64,000 nt of DNA, taken from NCBI GenBank assembly GCA_024640085.1, contig JAHEFR010000002.1, forward strand, positions 122,473 through 186,472. The letters run 5' to 3'. The position numbers and the translations under genes were made by a program. The notes beneath the pieces were generated by a model that had not been told where the DNA came from, did no database searches, and saw nothing but the letters and a program-made list of their open reading frames with translations. Below are positions 20,024-28,103 of the stretch, one piece after another (within the stretch, counting starts at the first letter, position 1; the number at the start of each line of letters is the position of its first letter). Origin of the DNA: Gammaproteobacteria bacterium. Its GTDB lineage: Bacteria; Pseudomonadota; Gammaproteobacteria; Steroidobacterales; XN24.

Positions 20024-20854
20024 ATGGCGGTCTACGCGATCGGGGACATACAGGGATGTTATGACCAACTCTGCCGATTGCTGGAAGCGGTCGACTTCGA
20101 GCCCGGCAGGGATCAGCTGTGGCTGACTGGCGATCTTGTGAACCGGGGGCCCAAGTCCCTGAAAGTACTGCGTTTCGTCCGCCGGCTGGGTGACAGCGCA
20201 ATCACGGTCCTTGGCAATCACGACCTGCACCTGCTCGCCGCCGCAGAGTACCCACGCCACCGGCGGAGCAAGGACACACTGGAGAAGGTCTACCAGGCCA
20301 AGGACCATCAGGAACTGCTGCACTGGCTCCGGCACCGTCCCATGATGCATTACGACAAGAAGCTCGGCTTTGTCCTGGTCCACGCCGGCCTCTCGCCACA
20401 ATGGGACCTGAAGACCGCACAGGCTGCCGCCGCGGAACTGGAAAAGGTCCTGCGGAGCGACCGGTACAAACGATTCCTCAAGCGTATGTATGGCGACGAC
20501 CCGAAGCGCTGGTCCCGGAAGCTGAGCGGTTGGGCCCGACTCCGCTATATCGTCAACTGCTTCACCCGCATGCGTTACTGCGACAGGAAAGGTCGCCTCG
20601 AACTCTCCCAGACGGGCAGACCCACCCACAAGAACCAGCGATACCTGCCCTGGTTCAGGGTGCCTGAGCGGGAGAACAAGACTCTCAGGATCATCTTCGG
20701 GCACTGGTCCACACTCGGTCCGGTCAGGGACAAGAATGTGTTCCCCCTGGACACGGGTTGCGTGTGGGGGGGTGCTCTCACGGCCCTGCGGCTGGACTCA
20801 AAGACGCCCGAGCGGATCGTCATCCGCTGCAAGCAATCCCAGAGACCCGGATGA
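20024..20854 (+). CDS. apaH: symmetrical bis(5'-nucleosyl)-tetraphosphatase
   Basis: ApaH hydrolyses Ap4A to two ADP, and can act as an RNA decapping enzyme on Np4-capped transcripts. The 276-residue protein has the metallophosphatase motifs GDIQGCYDQL, GDLVNRGPKSL, LGNHDLHLL, and HAGLSPQWD, and ends with the substrate-side FGHWSTLGPVRDKN and LDTGCVWGGALTAL. It is the last gene of the lptD-to-apaH block. Confidence 0.97.
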   Translation: MAVYAIGDIQGCYDQLCRLLEAVDFEPGRDQLWLTGDLVNRGPKSLKVLRFVRRLGDSAITVLGNHDLHLLAAAEYPRHRRSKDTLEKVYQAKDHQELLHWLRHRPMMHYDKKLGFVLVHAGLSPQWDLKTAQAAAAELEKVLRSDRYKRFLKRMYGDDPKRWSRKLSGWARLRYIVNCFTRMRYCDRKGRLELSQTGRPTHKNQRYLPWFRVPERENKTLRIIFGHWSTLGPVRDKNVFPLDTGCVWGGALTALRLDSKTPERIVIRCKQSQRPG

Positions 20855-21144
20855 GGACTGGCCGGAGCTGTCCCTTTCGCCTGGGATGTGAACCGGCGTC
20901 GGGGCAAGCGACCGGATCCCGAGTCATCCCGGCGCCTGGCGCGAGCGCAAACCCGACCGTGGTTTCTTTCGACCGAGAGCAGGCCGGTGGCAATCTGGTG
21001 CCTCGAAGGGACTGGTAGGCGCCAGCGCCCCTCGTTCGACCCCGTGCCGTCCGAGGTCGTCTCCCGTTTCCGCCGATCCTTCGCCCGTCAATCGGCCTCT
21101 GACTGGCTGGTAGAATATCTGGACCTCCTTTCGGGCTAACCGAC
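20855..21144. other. intergenic spacer, no gene seen
   Basis: This 290-base spacer separates apaH from the kynurenine operon. I find no protein-like frame, terminator hairpin with T-tract or repeat in it. The promoter of the following operon should lie here; TAGAAT near 21112-21117 is -10-like but has no well-placed -35 partner. Confidence 0.4.
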
Positions 21145-21930
21145 ATGAACATTGATCTGCAAGGGAAACGCGCCCTGGTGTGTGGCGCCAGTCGCGGTAT
21201 AGGGCGGGCCACGGCCATCGCCCTTGCCGGGGCGGGGGCCGAGGTCCTCGCCAGCGCTCGCGATGAGGAACGTCTCGACGAACTGGTGGCGTCACTGCCC
21301 GATTCGGGCGGGCGTCGGCATGCCCGGATGTCGGTGGACTTCTCCGACTGCGAGGCCCTGTCGGCTGAAACCCTGCGAGCCCTGGACGACGGAGCCATCC
21401 ACATCGTCGTCAACAACTCGGGCGGGCCACCGGCCGGGACGGCGGCCGAAGCGCCTCCCGAGGCATTCGAGGCCGCCTTCCGCCAACACCTGCTCGCCAA
21501 TCAGACCATCCTCCAGGCTGTGCTACCGGGGATGAAGTCCGCCGGCTACGGCCGACTGGTCAACATCATTTCCACGTCGGTGAAGGAGCCAATACCGGGC
21601 CTGGGGGTCTCCAATACCATCCGGGGGGCGGTGGCCAGCTGGGCCAAGACTCTGGCCCGGGAGCTGGGACCTTTTGGCATCACGGTGAATAACGTCCTGC
21701 CCGGATTCACCGCCACCGAGCGACTCGACTACCTGTTCCACCAGCGCGCCTCGGCATCGGGGCAGAGTTTCGAGGCGATCAGGGATCAGGCCCTGGCCCA
21801 GGTGCCTGCCGGCCGGTTCGCCGAACCGGAAGAGACCGCCGCCGCGGTGACCTTCCTCGCGTCTCCGGCCGCGGCCCATATCAACGGCATCAATCTTCCG
21901 GTGGACGGCGGCCAGATGGCGAGCCTGTGA
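21145..21930 (+). CDS. SDR family oxidoreductase with altered catalytic site
   Basis: This is a short-chain dehydrogenase/reductase-like protein of 261 residues. The NAD(P) site CGASRGIGRATAIAL and the VNNSGG motif are intact and the C-terminus HINGINLPVDGGQMASL is complete. The catalytic YxxxK is not: at the expected place the sequence reads GVSNTIRGAV, so Tyr and Lys are replaced by Ser or Asn and Arg. A clade of SDR proteins shares this pattern, so it is probably ancestral rather than a mutation here. It is the first gene of the kynurenine block; its exact step is unknown. Confidence 0.85.
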   Translation: MNIDLQGKRALVCGASRGIGRATAIALAGAGAEVLASARDEERLDELVASLPDSGGRRHARMSVDFSDCEALSAETLRALDDGAIHIVVNNSGGPPAGTAAEAPPEAFEAAFRQHLLANQTILQAVLPGMKSAGYGRLVNIISTSVKEPIPGLGVSNTIRGAVASWAKTLARELGPFGITVNNVLPGFTATERLDYLFHQRASASGQSFEAIRDQALAQVPAGRFAEPEETAAAVTFLASPAAAHINGINLPVDGGQMASL

Positions 21931-22116
21931 GCACATCGCTGCCACCGGGTCGCCCGTCGACTGCGTGCCGGTCTTGTCTGGGTCTACTGCTGGATGGTGA
22001 GGAACCTGCGCACGCCGATGGGAGGCATGAAGGACTCGGGAGTCGGACGCGAGGGCGGGATGGAGGCCATGCGGTTCTTCACGGAACCGAAGAACGTATG
22101 CATTGGTATCGGATGA
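21931..22116 (+). pseudogene. C-terminal remnant of an aldehyde dehydrogenase
   Basis: Immediately after the SDR stop, in the same frame, 61 codons read on to a TGA at 22114-22116. They encode the end of an aldehyde dehydrogenase: VARRLRAGLVWVYCWMVRN, then LRTPMGGMKDSGVGREGG, then MEAMRFFTEPKNVCIGIG. Intact members of the class normally read VWVNCW, RDLRTPFGGMK here, so three conserved residues have also changed. The catalytic Cys and NAD-binding parts, over 400 codons, are missing. The natural candidate is 2-aminomuconate 6-semialdehyde dehydrogenase. There is no start codon or ribosome site of its own. Confidence 0.88.
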
Positions 22117-22126
22117 GGAAGCGCGT

Positions 22127-22555
22127 TTGAGCAAGGCATCCCATGTCACAAGGGCGCCGAGGGCGCCCGAGCCAGTGGGTAGCTACCCCCACGCCAGACG
22201 GGTCGGTAACCTGCTATTTCTATCGGGCATCGGGCCGCGAGTCCGCGGAACCGAGAATATCCCCGGTGTGGAGACGGATACCGAAGGTGTCGTGATCGCA
22301 CGGGATATAGAGGCCCAGTGCCGCTCGGCCTTCGATAACGTGCGTCTGGTGCTGGAAGACGCCGGGTCGTCCTGGGATCGGCTGGTGGACGTCACCGTCT
22401 TCCTCACCCACATGAAGGAAGACTTCGAAACCTACAACCGGATTTACGCGGAATATTTCAGGGACAACCAGCCCTGTCGCACCACGGTCGAGGTCAAGAG
22501 CCTGCCGACACCGATAGCGATCGAACTGAAGTGCATCGCCACCATCGGAGAATGA
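22127..22555 (+). CDS. RidA family 2-aminomuconate deaminase candidate
   Basis: This 142-residue RidA/YjgF-family protein resembles AmnD-type 2-aminomuconate deaminases, which release ammonia from 2-aminomuconate. Features are VGSYPHARRVGNLLFLSGIG, the trimer-interface segment DRLVDVTVFLTHMKEDFETY, and PCRTTVEVKSLPTP with the RidA arginine. I take TTG 22127 as start because GAGGA lies at proper distance; a TTG at 22103 would add eight residues. It overlaps nothing and is four bases before the dioxygenase gene. The substrate is inferred from the neighbouring pathway genes. Confidence 0.85.
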   Translation: MSKASHVTRAPRAPEPVGSYPHARRVGNLLFLSGIGPRVRGTENIPGVETDTEGVVIARDIEAQCRSAFDNVRLVLEDAGSSWDRLVDVTVFLTHMKEDFETYNRIYAEYFRDNQPCRTTVEVKSLPTPIAIELKCIATIGE

Positions 22556-22559
22556 CATC

Positions 22560-23084
22560 GTGGAACCGCTGAAGACATTCAATTTCTTGAAGTGGATCGA
22601 GGACCACCGCGACCGGCTGCGGCCCCCTGTCTGCAACCAAGTCGTCTTCCAGGACTCGGAATTCATCGTTATGGTGGTGGGCGGTCCCAATACCCGCAGC
22701 GACTACCATTGGGATCCCGGCGAGGAGCTGTTCTACCAGATCCGGGGGGACATGCTGCTGAAGACCGTACAGGGTGGCCGAATGGTGGACGTGCCGATAC
22801 GAGAAGGCGAGATGTTCCTGCTGCCGGCTGAGGTCCCCCACTCACCGCAACGATTTGCCGATACCGTGGGGCTGGTCATCGAGCGCAAACGGCGTCCGGA
22901 AGAGAAGGATGGATTCATGTGGTTCTGCGAGTCCTGTGGTCACAGGCTGTATGAAGAGTTCCTGCACGTCAGCGATATCGTGTCCCAGCTCCCGCCGGTC
23001 TTCGAACGTTTCTACGCGGACCCGGCCAACCTGAGCTGCGAGGCCTGCGGCCACCGGCTGCCGGATCGAGGCAAAGCGGGCTGA
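22560..23084 (+). CDS. 3-hydroxyanthranilate 3,4-dioxygenase
   Basis: This enzyme opens the ring of 3-hydroxyanthranilate to give 2-amino-3-carboxymuconate 6-semialdehyde (ACMS). The 174-residue cupin has the iron ligands His50, Glu56 (YHWDPGEELFYQ) and His94 (VPHSPQR), and the bacterial C-terminal rubredoxin-like site with Cys123, Cys126, Cys160 and Cys163 (CESC and CEAC). Length is typical of the bacterial form. It starts at GTG four bases after the RidA gene. Names used for it are nbaC, haaO or kynC-type. Confidence 0.95.
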   Translation: MEPLKTFNFLKWIEDHRDRLRPPVCNQVVFQDSEFIVMVVGGPNTRSDYHWDPGEELFYQIRGDMLLKTVQGGRMVDVPIREGEMFLLPAEVPHSPQRFADTVGLVIERKRRPEEKDGFMWFCESCGHRLYEEFLHVSDIVSQLPPVFERFYADPANLSCEACGHRLPDRGKAG

Positions 23085-23094
23085 TCGGGGCATC

Positions 23095-24105
23095 ATGCTC
23101 AAGATCGATATCCACACCCACATCCTGCCACCGGACTGGCCAAATCTTCAGGAGCGATACGGCTACGGAGGCTGGGTGCAACTGGAGCGCCACGGCACCG
23201 GCTGCGGCCACATGACCCTGGACGGCAGCTTCTTCCGGTCGGTGGACGAGAACTGCTGGGACCCCGCTACACGCCTGAAAGACTGTGCGGCCCACGGCGT
23301 GCAGGTGCAGGTGCTCTCTACCGTCCCGATCATGTTCAGCTACTGGGCCAAGCCCGGCGATACGCTGGATCTTGCCAAATTGCTCAACGACCATATCGCC
23401 GGCGTCTGCGCGGCCCACCCGCGCCGCTTTGTCGGGCTCGGCACGGTGCCCATGCAAGACCCGGACGTCGCCACCAGAGAAATGGAACGCTGCGTCATGG
23501 ATCTGGGCCTGGCCGGCATCGAGATCGGCTCCCACGTCAACGGCATGAACCTGGACCATCCCAAGGTGTATCCGGTCCTGGAGGCCGCCGAGTCACTCGG
23601 GGCCGCTGTCTTCGTCCACCCGTGGGAGATGCTGGGGCGAGAGCGGATGGCCAAGTACTGGCTCCCGTGGCTGGTGGGCATGCCCGCCGAAACGTCGCTC
23701 TCCATATGCTCCATGATCTTCGGCGGCGTCCTGGAACGGCTGCCCCGGCTGCGGATAGCCTTCGCCCACGGAGGCGGCGCGTTCCCCGCAACCCTCGGCC
23801 GCATCGAGCACGGGTTCAACGTCCGGCCGGATCTGTGCGCTGTGGACAACGAGCACAATCCGCGTGACTACCTTGGCCGCTTCTACGTTGATTCGCTGGT
23901 GCACGACGCCGCGATGCTGGATTACATGATCAGACTCATGGGCGCGGAATCCATCGCCCTGGGAAGTGACTACCCGTTTCCGCTGGGTGAGCAGGTGCCG
24001 GGCAAGCTCATCGAGTCCATGGACCTGCAGCCGGTGGTACGGGAGCGGTTGCTGGCCGGAACGGCCCTCGAATGGCTCGGTCTCGGGCGGGAACGGTTCC
24101 TGTGA
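23095..24105 (+). CDS. 2-amino-3-carboxymuconate-6-semialdehyde decarboxylase
   Basis: ACMSD removes the carboxyl group from ACMS to give 2-aminomuconate 6-semialdehyde, steering the pathway away from quinolinate and NAD. The 336-residue amidohydrolase-fold protein starts MLKIDIHTHILPPDWP (metal-binding HTH) and has the later metal and active-site segments VHPWEMLGRERM, AHGGGAFPATLGRIEHGF and GSDYPFPLGE. Length matches known ACMSD enzymes. Its stop overlaps the GTG start of the next gene. Confidence 0.94.
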   Translation: MLKIDIHTHILPPDWPNLQERYGYGGWVQLERHGTGCGHMTLDGSFFRSVDENCWDPATRLKDCAAHGVQVQVLSTVPIMFSYWAKPGDTLDLAKLLNDHIAGVCAAHPRRFVGLGTVPMQDPDVATREMERCVMDLGLAGIEIGSHVNGMNLDHPKVYPVLEAAESLGAAVFVHPWEMLGRERMAKYWLPWLVGMPAETSLSICSMIFGGVLERLPRLRIAFAHGGGAFPATLGRIEHGFNVRPDLCAVDNEHNPRDYLGRFYVDSLVHDAAMLDYMIRLMGAESIALGSDYPFPLGEQVPGKLIESMDLQPVVRERLLAGTALEWLGLGRERFL

Positions 24106-24926
24106 CCGGGATCGTCATCAGCGTCGGTGGGCGTCGATTCACCGTCAGGGGCGAGCGCGGCATCGACATCTCAGTGCCGCTGGATTTCCATGGTGCCCAG
24201 CCGCGCCATTTCGGCGCACCGCCGGCCACTGCAAAACCGCTGCAGATCGGCGGATTCGTCGGCGACACGGGCCAGGGGGGGAGCTGTAATTGCGAGGTGC
24301 TTACCCTGGTGCCTCATTGCAACGGAACCCATAGCGAAAGCATCGGACACGTCATCTCCGGCGACCACAGCGTGGCGATGCTGGCCACCGATGCCCTCAT
24401 CCCTTCCCTGCTGCTGAGTGTACCGGTGCAGCCGGCGGAAGCCTCACAGGAGACCTCTGAACCCGGGGCCGCCCCGGGTGACCGATGGGTGACGGCTGCC
24501 GCCATCGGTGATGCGGCGGCGCGGGCCGGTTACGAGCCGCAACCGGGCCTCGTCGTCCGCAGTCTCCCCAACGACGAGCGCAAGCGGACCAGGGACTACA
24601 GCCAGGGCGACGTGCCTCCCTATTTCACGACCGAGGCGGTAGACCTCCTGGTCCGGTGGGGAGTCCGTCACCTCCTGATCGACCTGCCCTCCCTTGACCG
24701 CAGTCACGACCAGGGCAGGCTCACGGGTCATCGCCGCTTCTGGGGCCTTCCCCCGGCAGGGTCTCCCGCCAACGGAGCGCAACGACCCGAAGCGACCATC
24801 ACGGAGATGATCTTCGTGCCAGACGAACTGCCGGAGGGCATGTACGCCCTGAGTCTGCAGATCGCGCCATTCACCACCGATGCCGCGCCTTCGCGGCCGC
24901 TGCTGTTTCCACTGGAGCCCGCGTGA
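24102..24926 (+). CDS. cyclase family protein, kynurenine formamidase candidate
   Basis: This 274-residue protein belongs to the metal-dependent cyclase/KynB superfamily; kynurenine formamidase hydrolyses N-formylkynurenine to kynurenine and formate. The metal motif is PHCNGTHSESIGH, a variant of the usual HxGTHxDxPxH with one extra residue and Glu for Asp. Further family segments are HLLIDLPSLDR and EMIFVPDELPEGMYAL. Start is GTG 24102, overlapping the previous stop. Function is inferred from family and position between the decarboxylase and kynureninase; it is longer than classical KynB (about 210). Confidence 0.8.
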   Translation: MTGIVISVGGRRFTVRGERGIDISVPLDFHGAQPRHFGAPPATAKPLQIGGFVGDTGQGGSCNCEVLTLVPHCNGTHSESIGHVISGDHSVAMLATDALIPSLLLSVPVQPAEASQETSEPGAAPGDRWVTAAAIGDAAARAGYEPQPGLVVRSLPNDERKRTRDYSQGDVPPYFTTEAVDLLVRWGVRHLLIDLPSLDRSHDQGRLTGHRRFWGLPPAGSPANGAQRPEATITEMIFVPDELPEGMYALSLQIAPFTTDAAPSRPLLFPLEPA

Positions 24927-26191
24927 ACGGACTGACCGAGGCCGCCGTCCGGCTGGACCGGGAGGACGAACTCGCATCCTTCCGCCGGCGCTTCCGCATC
25001 CCGCCAGGCCCCGACGGCAAGTCCTCGGTGTACCTGTGCGGCAACTCCCTCGGGCTTCAGCCCGCGGACACGGAAGCGACCGTCCTCGGGTTGCTGGAGG
25101 ACTGGGGCCGCTACGGCGTGGAGGGACACTTCAGGGGCGAACGGCCGTGGATGCCCTATCACGAGCAGTTCGCCGAGCCGCTGGCCGCACTGGCGGGCGC
25201 CCTGCCAGCCGAGGTGGTGTGCATGAACACCCTCACGGTGAACCTGCACCTCATGATGGTGAGCTTCTACCAGCCCTCAAACGACCGCTTCCGCATCCTG
25301 ATCGAGAAACCCGCCTTCCCCTCGGACCGGTATGCGGTCGATTCTCAGGCACGCTTTCACGGTCTCGACCCCGACGACGCCCTGATCGAGGTCAGCCCGC
25401 GGGAAGGTGAAACTGTCATCCGGGACGCCGACATACTCGAGATCATCGAAACCCGCGGTGACTCTATCGCCCTGGTTATGCTGCCGGGCGTCCAGTACTA
25501 CAGTGGGCAGCGGTTCGACATGGAGGCCATCACCGTTGCGGCTCGGAAGAAAGGCTGCCGTGTGGGTTGGGACATGGCTCACGCCATCGGCAACGTACCG
25601 TTGTCGCTTCACGACTGGGGCGCGGACTTCGCCGTGTGGTGTAGTTACAAGTACCTGAACAGTGGGCCCGGTGCCGTGGCCGGATGTTTCATCCACGAGC
25701 GCCACGGCAGCGATCCGGCCCTGCCGCGGTTCGCCGGCTGGTGGGGCCACGACAAAGGCAGCCGTTTCCACATGGGGCCCGTATTCAGGCCTTCCCCGGG
25801 AGCCGAAGGCTGGCAGCTCTCCAACCCGCCGATCCTCTCCATGGCTCCACTGATCCCTTCCCTGCACCTCTTCATGGATGCCAGGATGGATCGACTGACA
25901 GAGAAATCCCGACGTCTTACCGGCTGGCTGGAGGAACTGCTCAAGGGGCGCCTCTCTGACAGGGTCGAGATCCTGACCCCCGCCGCCCATTCGCAACGCG
26001 GCTGTCAGCTCTCACTGCGAATGCTTTCCGGACGGCCCTCGGGCCGGGAAGTCTTCGAACGGCTGACATCCGCCGGCGTGATCGTGGACTGGCGCGAACC
26101 GGACGTGATCCGCGTCGCACCGGTGCCGCTGTACAACTCCTTCGACGACGTGCGCAGATTCGTCGGGCACCTGGAGGAAGCGACCTCGTGA
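24923..26191 (+). CDS. kynU: kynureninase
   Basis: Kynureninase is a PLP enzyme that cleaves 3-hydroxykynurenine or kynurenine to 3-hydroxyanthranilate or anthranilate and alanine. The 422-residue protein has the N-terminal YLCGNSLGLQP, the PLP-stacking MNTLTVNLHLMMVSFYQP, the Asp pair in GWDMAHAIGNVPLSLHDWG, and the Schiff-base lysine in WCSYKYLNSGPGAVAG. Start GTG overlaps the previous stop (GTGA), and its own stop overlaps the next GTG the same way. Confidence 0.97.
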   Translation: MNGLTEAAVRLDREDELASFRRRFRIPPGPDGKSSVYLCGNSLGLQPADTEATVLGLLEDWGRYGVEGHFRGERPWMPYHEQFAEPLAALAGALPAEVVCMNTLTVNLHLMMVSFYQPSNDRFRILIEKPAFPSDRYAVDSQARFHGLDPDDALIEVSPREGETVIRDADILEIIETRGDSIALVMLPGVQYYSGQRFDMEAITVAARKKGCRVGWDMAHAIGNVPLSLHDWGADFAVWCSYKYLNSGPGAVAGCFIHERHGSDPALPRFAGWWGHDKGSRFHMGPVFRPSPGAEGWQLSNPPILSMAPLIPSLHLFMDARMDRLTEKSRRLTGWLEELLKGRLSDRVEILTPAAHSQRGCQLSLRMLSGRPSGREVFERLTSAGVIVDWREPDVIRVAPVPLYNSFDDVRRFVGHLEEATS

Positions 26192-27558
26192 GCCGGACCG
26201 CGACGGTGGTGGGCGCAGGCCTCGCCGGCTCCCTGGCGGCGATCTTCCTCGCCCGGCGGGGCTATGCCGTCACCCTGCTCGAAAAGCGTCCCGACATGCG
26301 CCTGGAACCCGTTCCCGCCGGCCGGTCCATCAATCTCGCCCTGGCCAACCGCGGCATGAGGGCGCTGGCGGCGGTGGGGCTGGAGCAAACAGTGGGGCAA
26401 CTGCTAGTCACCATGCGCGGTCGCATGGTTCACGAACGGGACGGCGAGACAGTCCTGCAACCCTATGGCCAGCGCCCCTGGGAAGTGATCTACTCCATCT
26501 CCCGGCCGCGGCTCAATGCCGTCCTGCTGGACGAGGCGGAGGCGGCCGGCGTGGACCTGCGTTTCCGCCATCCTTGCACCCGCGTAAATCTTGATGCCGA
26601 GGCGCTGTGGTTTCGGGACGAGTCTGCCGGCGGCGATCTCGTGCTGCCATTGGAACGCTGCGTGGCGGCCGATGGAGCCGGGTCGGTCCTGAGGGAAGCC
26701 CTGATGGAAAGGCCCGGATACCGCTGCACAGTCGACTGGCTGGAGCACAGCTACAAGGAGCTGTGCATCCCCGCCGACGCCGATGGCGGATATCGTCTCG
26801 ATCCCAATGCCCTGCATATCTGGCCGCGAGGCGGATTCATGCTGATTGCCCTGCCCAACCTGGACGGCAGCTTCACCGTGACCCTGTTCCTGCCGAACAC
26901 GGGAGACCCCGGATTCGACACCCTGGACTCGCCCGGCCGGGTGCGGGATTTCTTCGAATCCAGCTTTCCCGACGCCGCGGCGCTGATCCCGGACCTCGGG
27001 GAGGCGTTCTTCGACAACCCGACCGGCGCCCTGGGCACCGTGCGTTCAGCGCCCTGGCACCTGGGGGACCGGCTCTGCCTGCTCGGGGACGCCGCTCACG
27101 CGGTGGTGCCCTTCCACGGCCAGGGCATGAACGCGGCATTCGAGGACTGCCTGGCACTGGACGCCTGCCTGGAGGAGACGGACGGGGACTGGGTAGCTGC
27201 CTTCGAGCAGTTCTTCACCCGGCGCAAACCCAACGCGGACGCCATTGCTGATATGGCCATCGAGAACTACACGGAAATGCGGGCCTCTGTCATCGACCCG
27301 CGTTTCCTGCTCCGGAAACAGCTGGCGTTCGAGATGGAGCGTCGCCAGCCAGAGCGATTCGTGCCCCGCTATGCGATGGTCATGTTCCGGGACGACATCG
27401 GGTACGCCGAAGCGCGGTCCCGGGGCGATGTGCAGCTCGGGATCATGGAGGCCGCCATGGAGGGGAAAACGACCATGGATGAGATCGATCTGGATGCGGT
27501 GGAGCGGGAAGTCATCGAGACCCTGCCGCCGATCCATCAGATACCGGCGGGAGAATAG
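26188..27558 (+). CDS. kmo: kynurenine 3-monooxygenase
   Basis: KMO is an FAD-dependent, NADPH-using aromatic hydroxylase that makes 3-hydroxykynurenine. The 456-residue protein has the Rossmann motif VVGAGLAGSLAAIFLARRGY, the KMO-specific GRSINLALANRGMRAL, the flavin-binding LLGDAAHAVVPFHGQGMNAAFEDC, and a hydrophobic C-terminal region. The length is normal. It begins at GTG in a four-base overlap with kynU. With kynU and the dioxygenase it shows that the operon uses the 3-hydroxyanthranilate branch rather than the anthranilate branch. Confidence 0.97.
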   Translation: MSRTATVVGAGLAGSLAAIFLARRGYAVTLLEKRPDMRLEPVPAGRSINLALANRGMRALAAVGLEQTVGQLLVTMRGRMVHERDGETVLQPYGQRPWEVIYSISRPRLNAVLLDEAEAAGVDLRFRHPCTRVNLDAEALWFRDESAGGDLVLPLERCVAADGAGSVLREALMERPGYRCTVDWLEHSYKELCIPADADGGYRLDPNALHIWPRGGFMLIALPNLDGSFTVTLFLPNTGDPGFDTLDSPGRVRDFFESSFPDAAALIPDLGEAFFDNPTGALGTVRSAPWHLGDRLCLLGDAAHAVVPFHGQGMNAAFEDCLALDACLEETDGDWVAAFEQFFTRRKPNADAIADMAIENYTEMRASVIDPRFLLRKQLAFEMERRQPERFVPRYAMVMFRDDIGYAEARSRGDVQLGIMEAAMEGKTTMDEIDLDAVEREVIETLPPIHQIPAGE

Positions 27559-27561
27559 TCT

Positions 27562-27951
27562 GTGGACGCATCCATCTGGTGTGTGTTCGCTGCCTTCCTG
27601 CTGATCTATCTCACCCGCCTGCCGGTGCTGGTCGCCTCGCGGCGGCAGGAAGGTTTTGTGGAGATCGCCAATCCCCGCGAACAGCAGGGACGGTTGAGAG
27701 GGTGGGGCAGCCGGGCCCAGGCGGCCCACATGAATACCATAGAAGCTTTCGCGCCCTTTGCCGCCGCAGTCTGGGTGGCCCATTTCGGCGGGGCCGATCC
27801 GGGATTGCGGGATGGGCTGGCCGTGCTGTTCATCGGCCTTCGGGTGCTGTACGTGGGCGCCTACCTTACGGACCTGAATCCCTGGCGGACACTGGTCTGG
27901 AGCGCCGCGCTGATGTGCGTCGTCGGCCTGTTTCTGTCGCCGATGTTCTGA
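27562..27951 (+). CDS. MAPEG family membrane protein
   Basis: This 129-residue protein has four predicted membrane helices and the MAPEG pattern: an N-terminal helix, GRLRGWGSRAQAAHMNTIEAFAPF after the first loop, and VLYVGAYLTDLNPWRTLVW near the third. Bacterial MAPEG proteins relate to microsomal glutathione transferases, but no activity can be assigned. The start GTG is three bases after kmo, so it is the last gene of the kynurenine operon. It may protect against reactive pathway intermediates, which is inference only. Confidence 0.85.
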   Translation: MDASIWCVFAAFLLIYLTRLPVLVASRRQEGFVEIANPREQQGRLRGWGSRAQAAHMNTIEAFAPFAAAVWVAHFGGADPGLRDGLAVLFIGLRVLYVGAYLTDLNPWRTLVWSAALMCVVGLFLSPMF

Positions 27952-27994
27952 GGCGCAGTACCGGGGCTGGGAAGCACGAGGGGGTCGAGGGTAG

Positions 27995-28048
27995 AAGGGG
28001 TCGGAGAGGTATTTTTTCAATATTGAAAAAATACCTCTCCGACCCCTT
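27995..28048. repeat. 54-bp perfect palindrome, REP-like
   Basis: The two 27-base halves, AAGGGGTCGGAGAGGTATTT onward and its exact reverse complement, meet at the centre between 28021 and 28022 (CAATATTG). It lies in the convergent spacer between the MAPEG gene and the minus-strand hydrolase. The outer part (GGGGTCGGAG) is related to the palindrome at 28954-29001 on the other side of that hydrolase. GGGGTCAGAG-type palindromes are frequent repeat elements in gammaproteobacteria and are often tied to Y1 (RAYT) transposases. It could also act as a two-way terminator, although no T-tract follows either side. Confidence 0.85.
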
Positions 28049-28103
28049 GCTTCGCGCTTCGCAGCCTCCCTTCCTTCGCGCCGCCCGCTGCTTGTCGCCA
28101 ACC

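Noticed and set aside
20888..21139. An 83-codon frame between apaH and the SDR gene
   Set aside because: There is no ribosome site and no recognisable sequence; probably a chance frame in GC-rich DNA.
27995..28048. The palindrome as a simple terminator
   Set aside because: No T-tract follows on either strand, and a related copy is at 28954-29001, so a repeat family is more likely; a minor terminator effect cannot be excluded.
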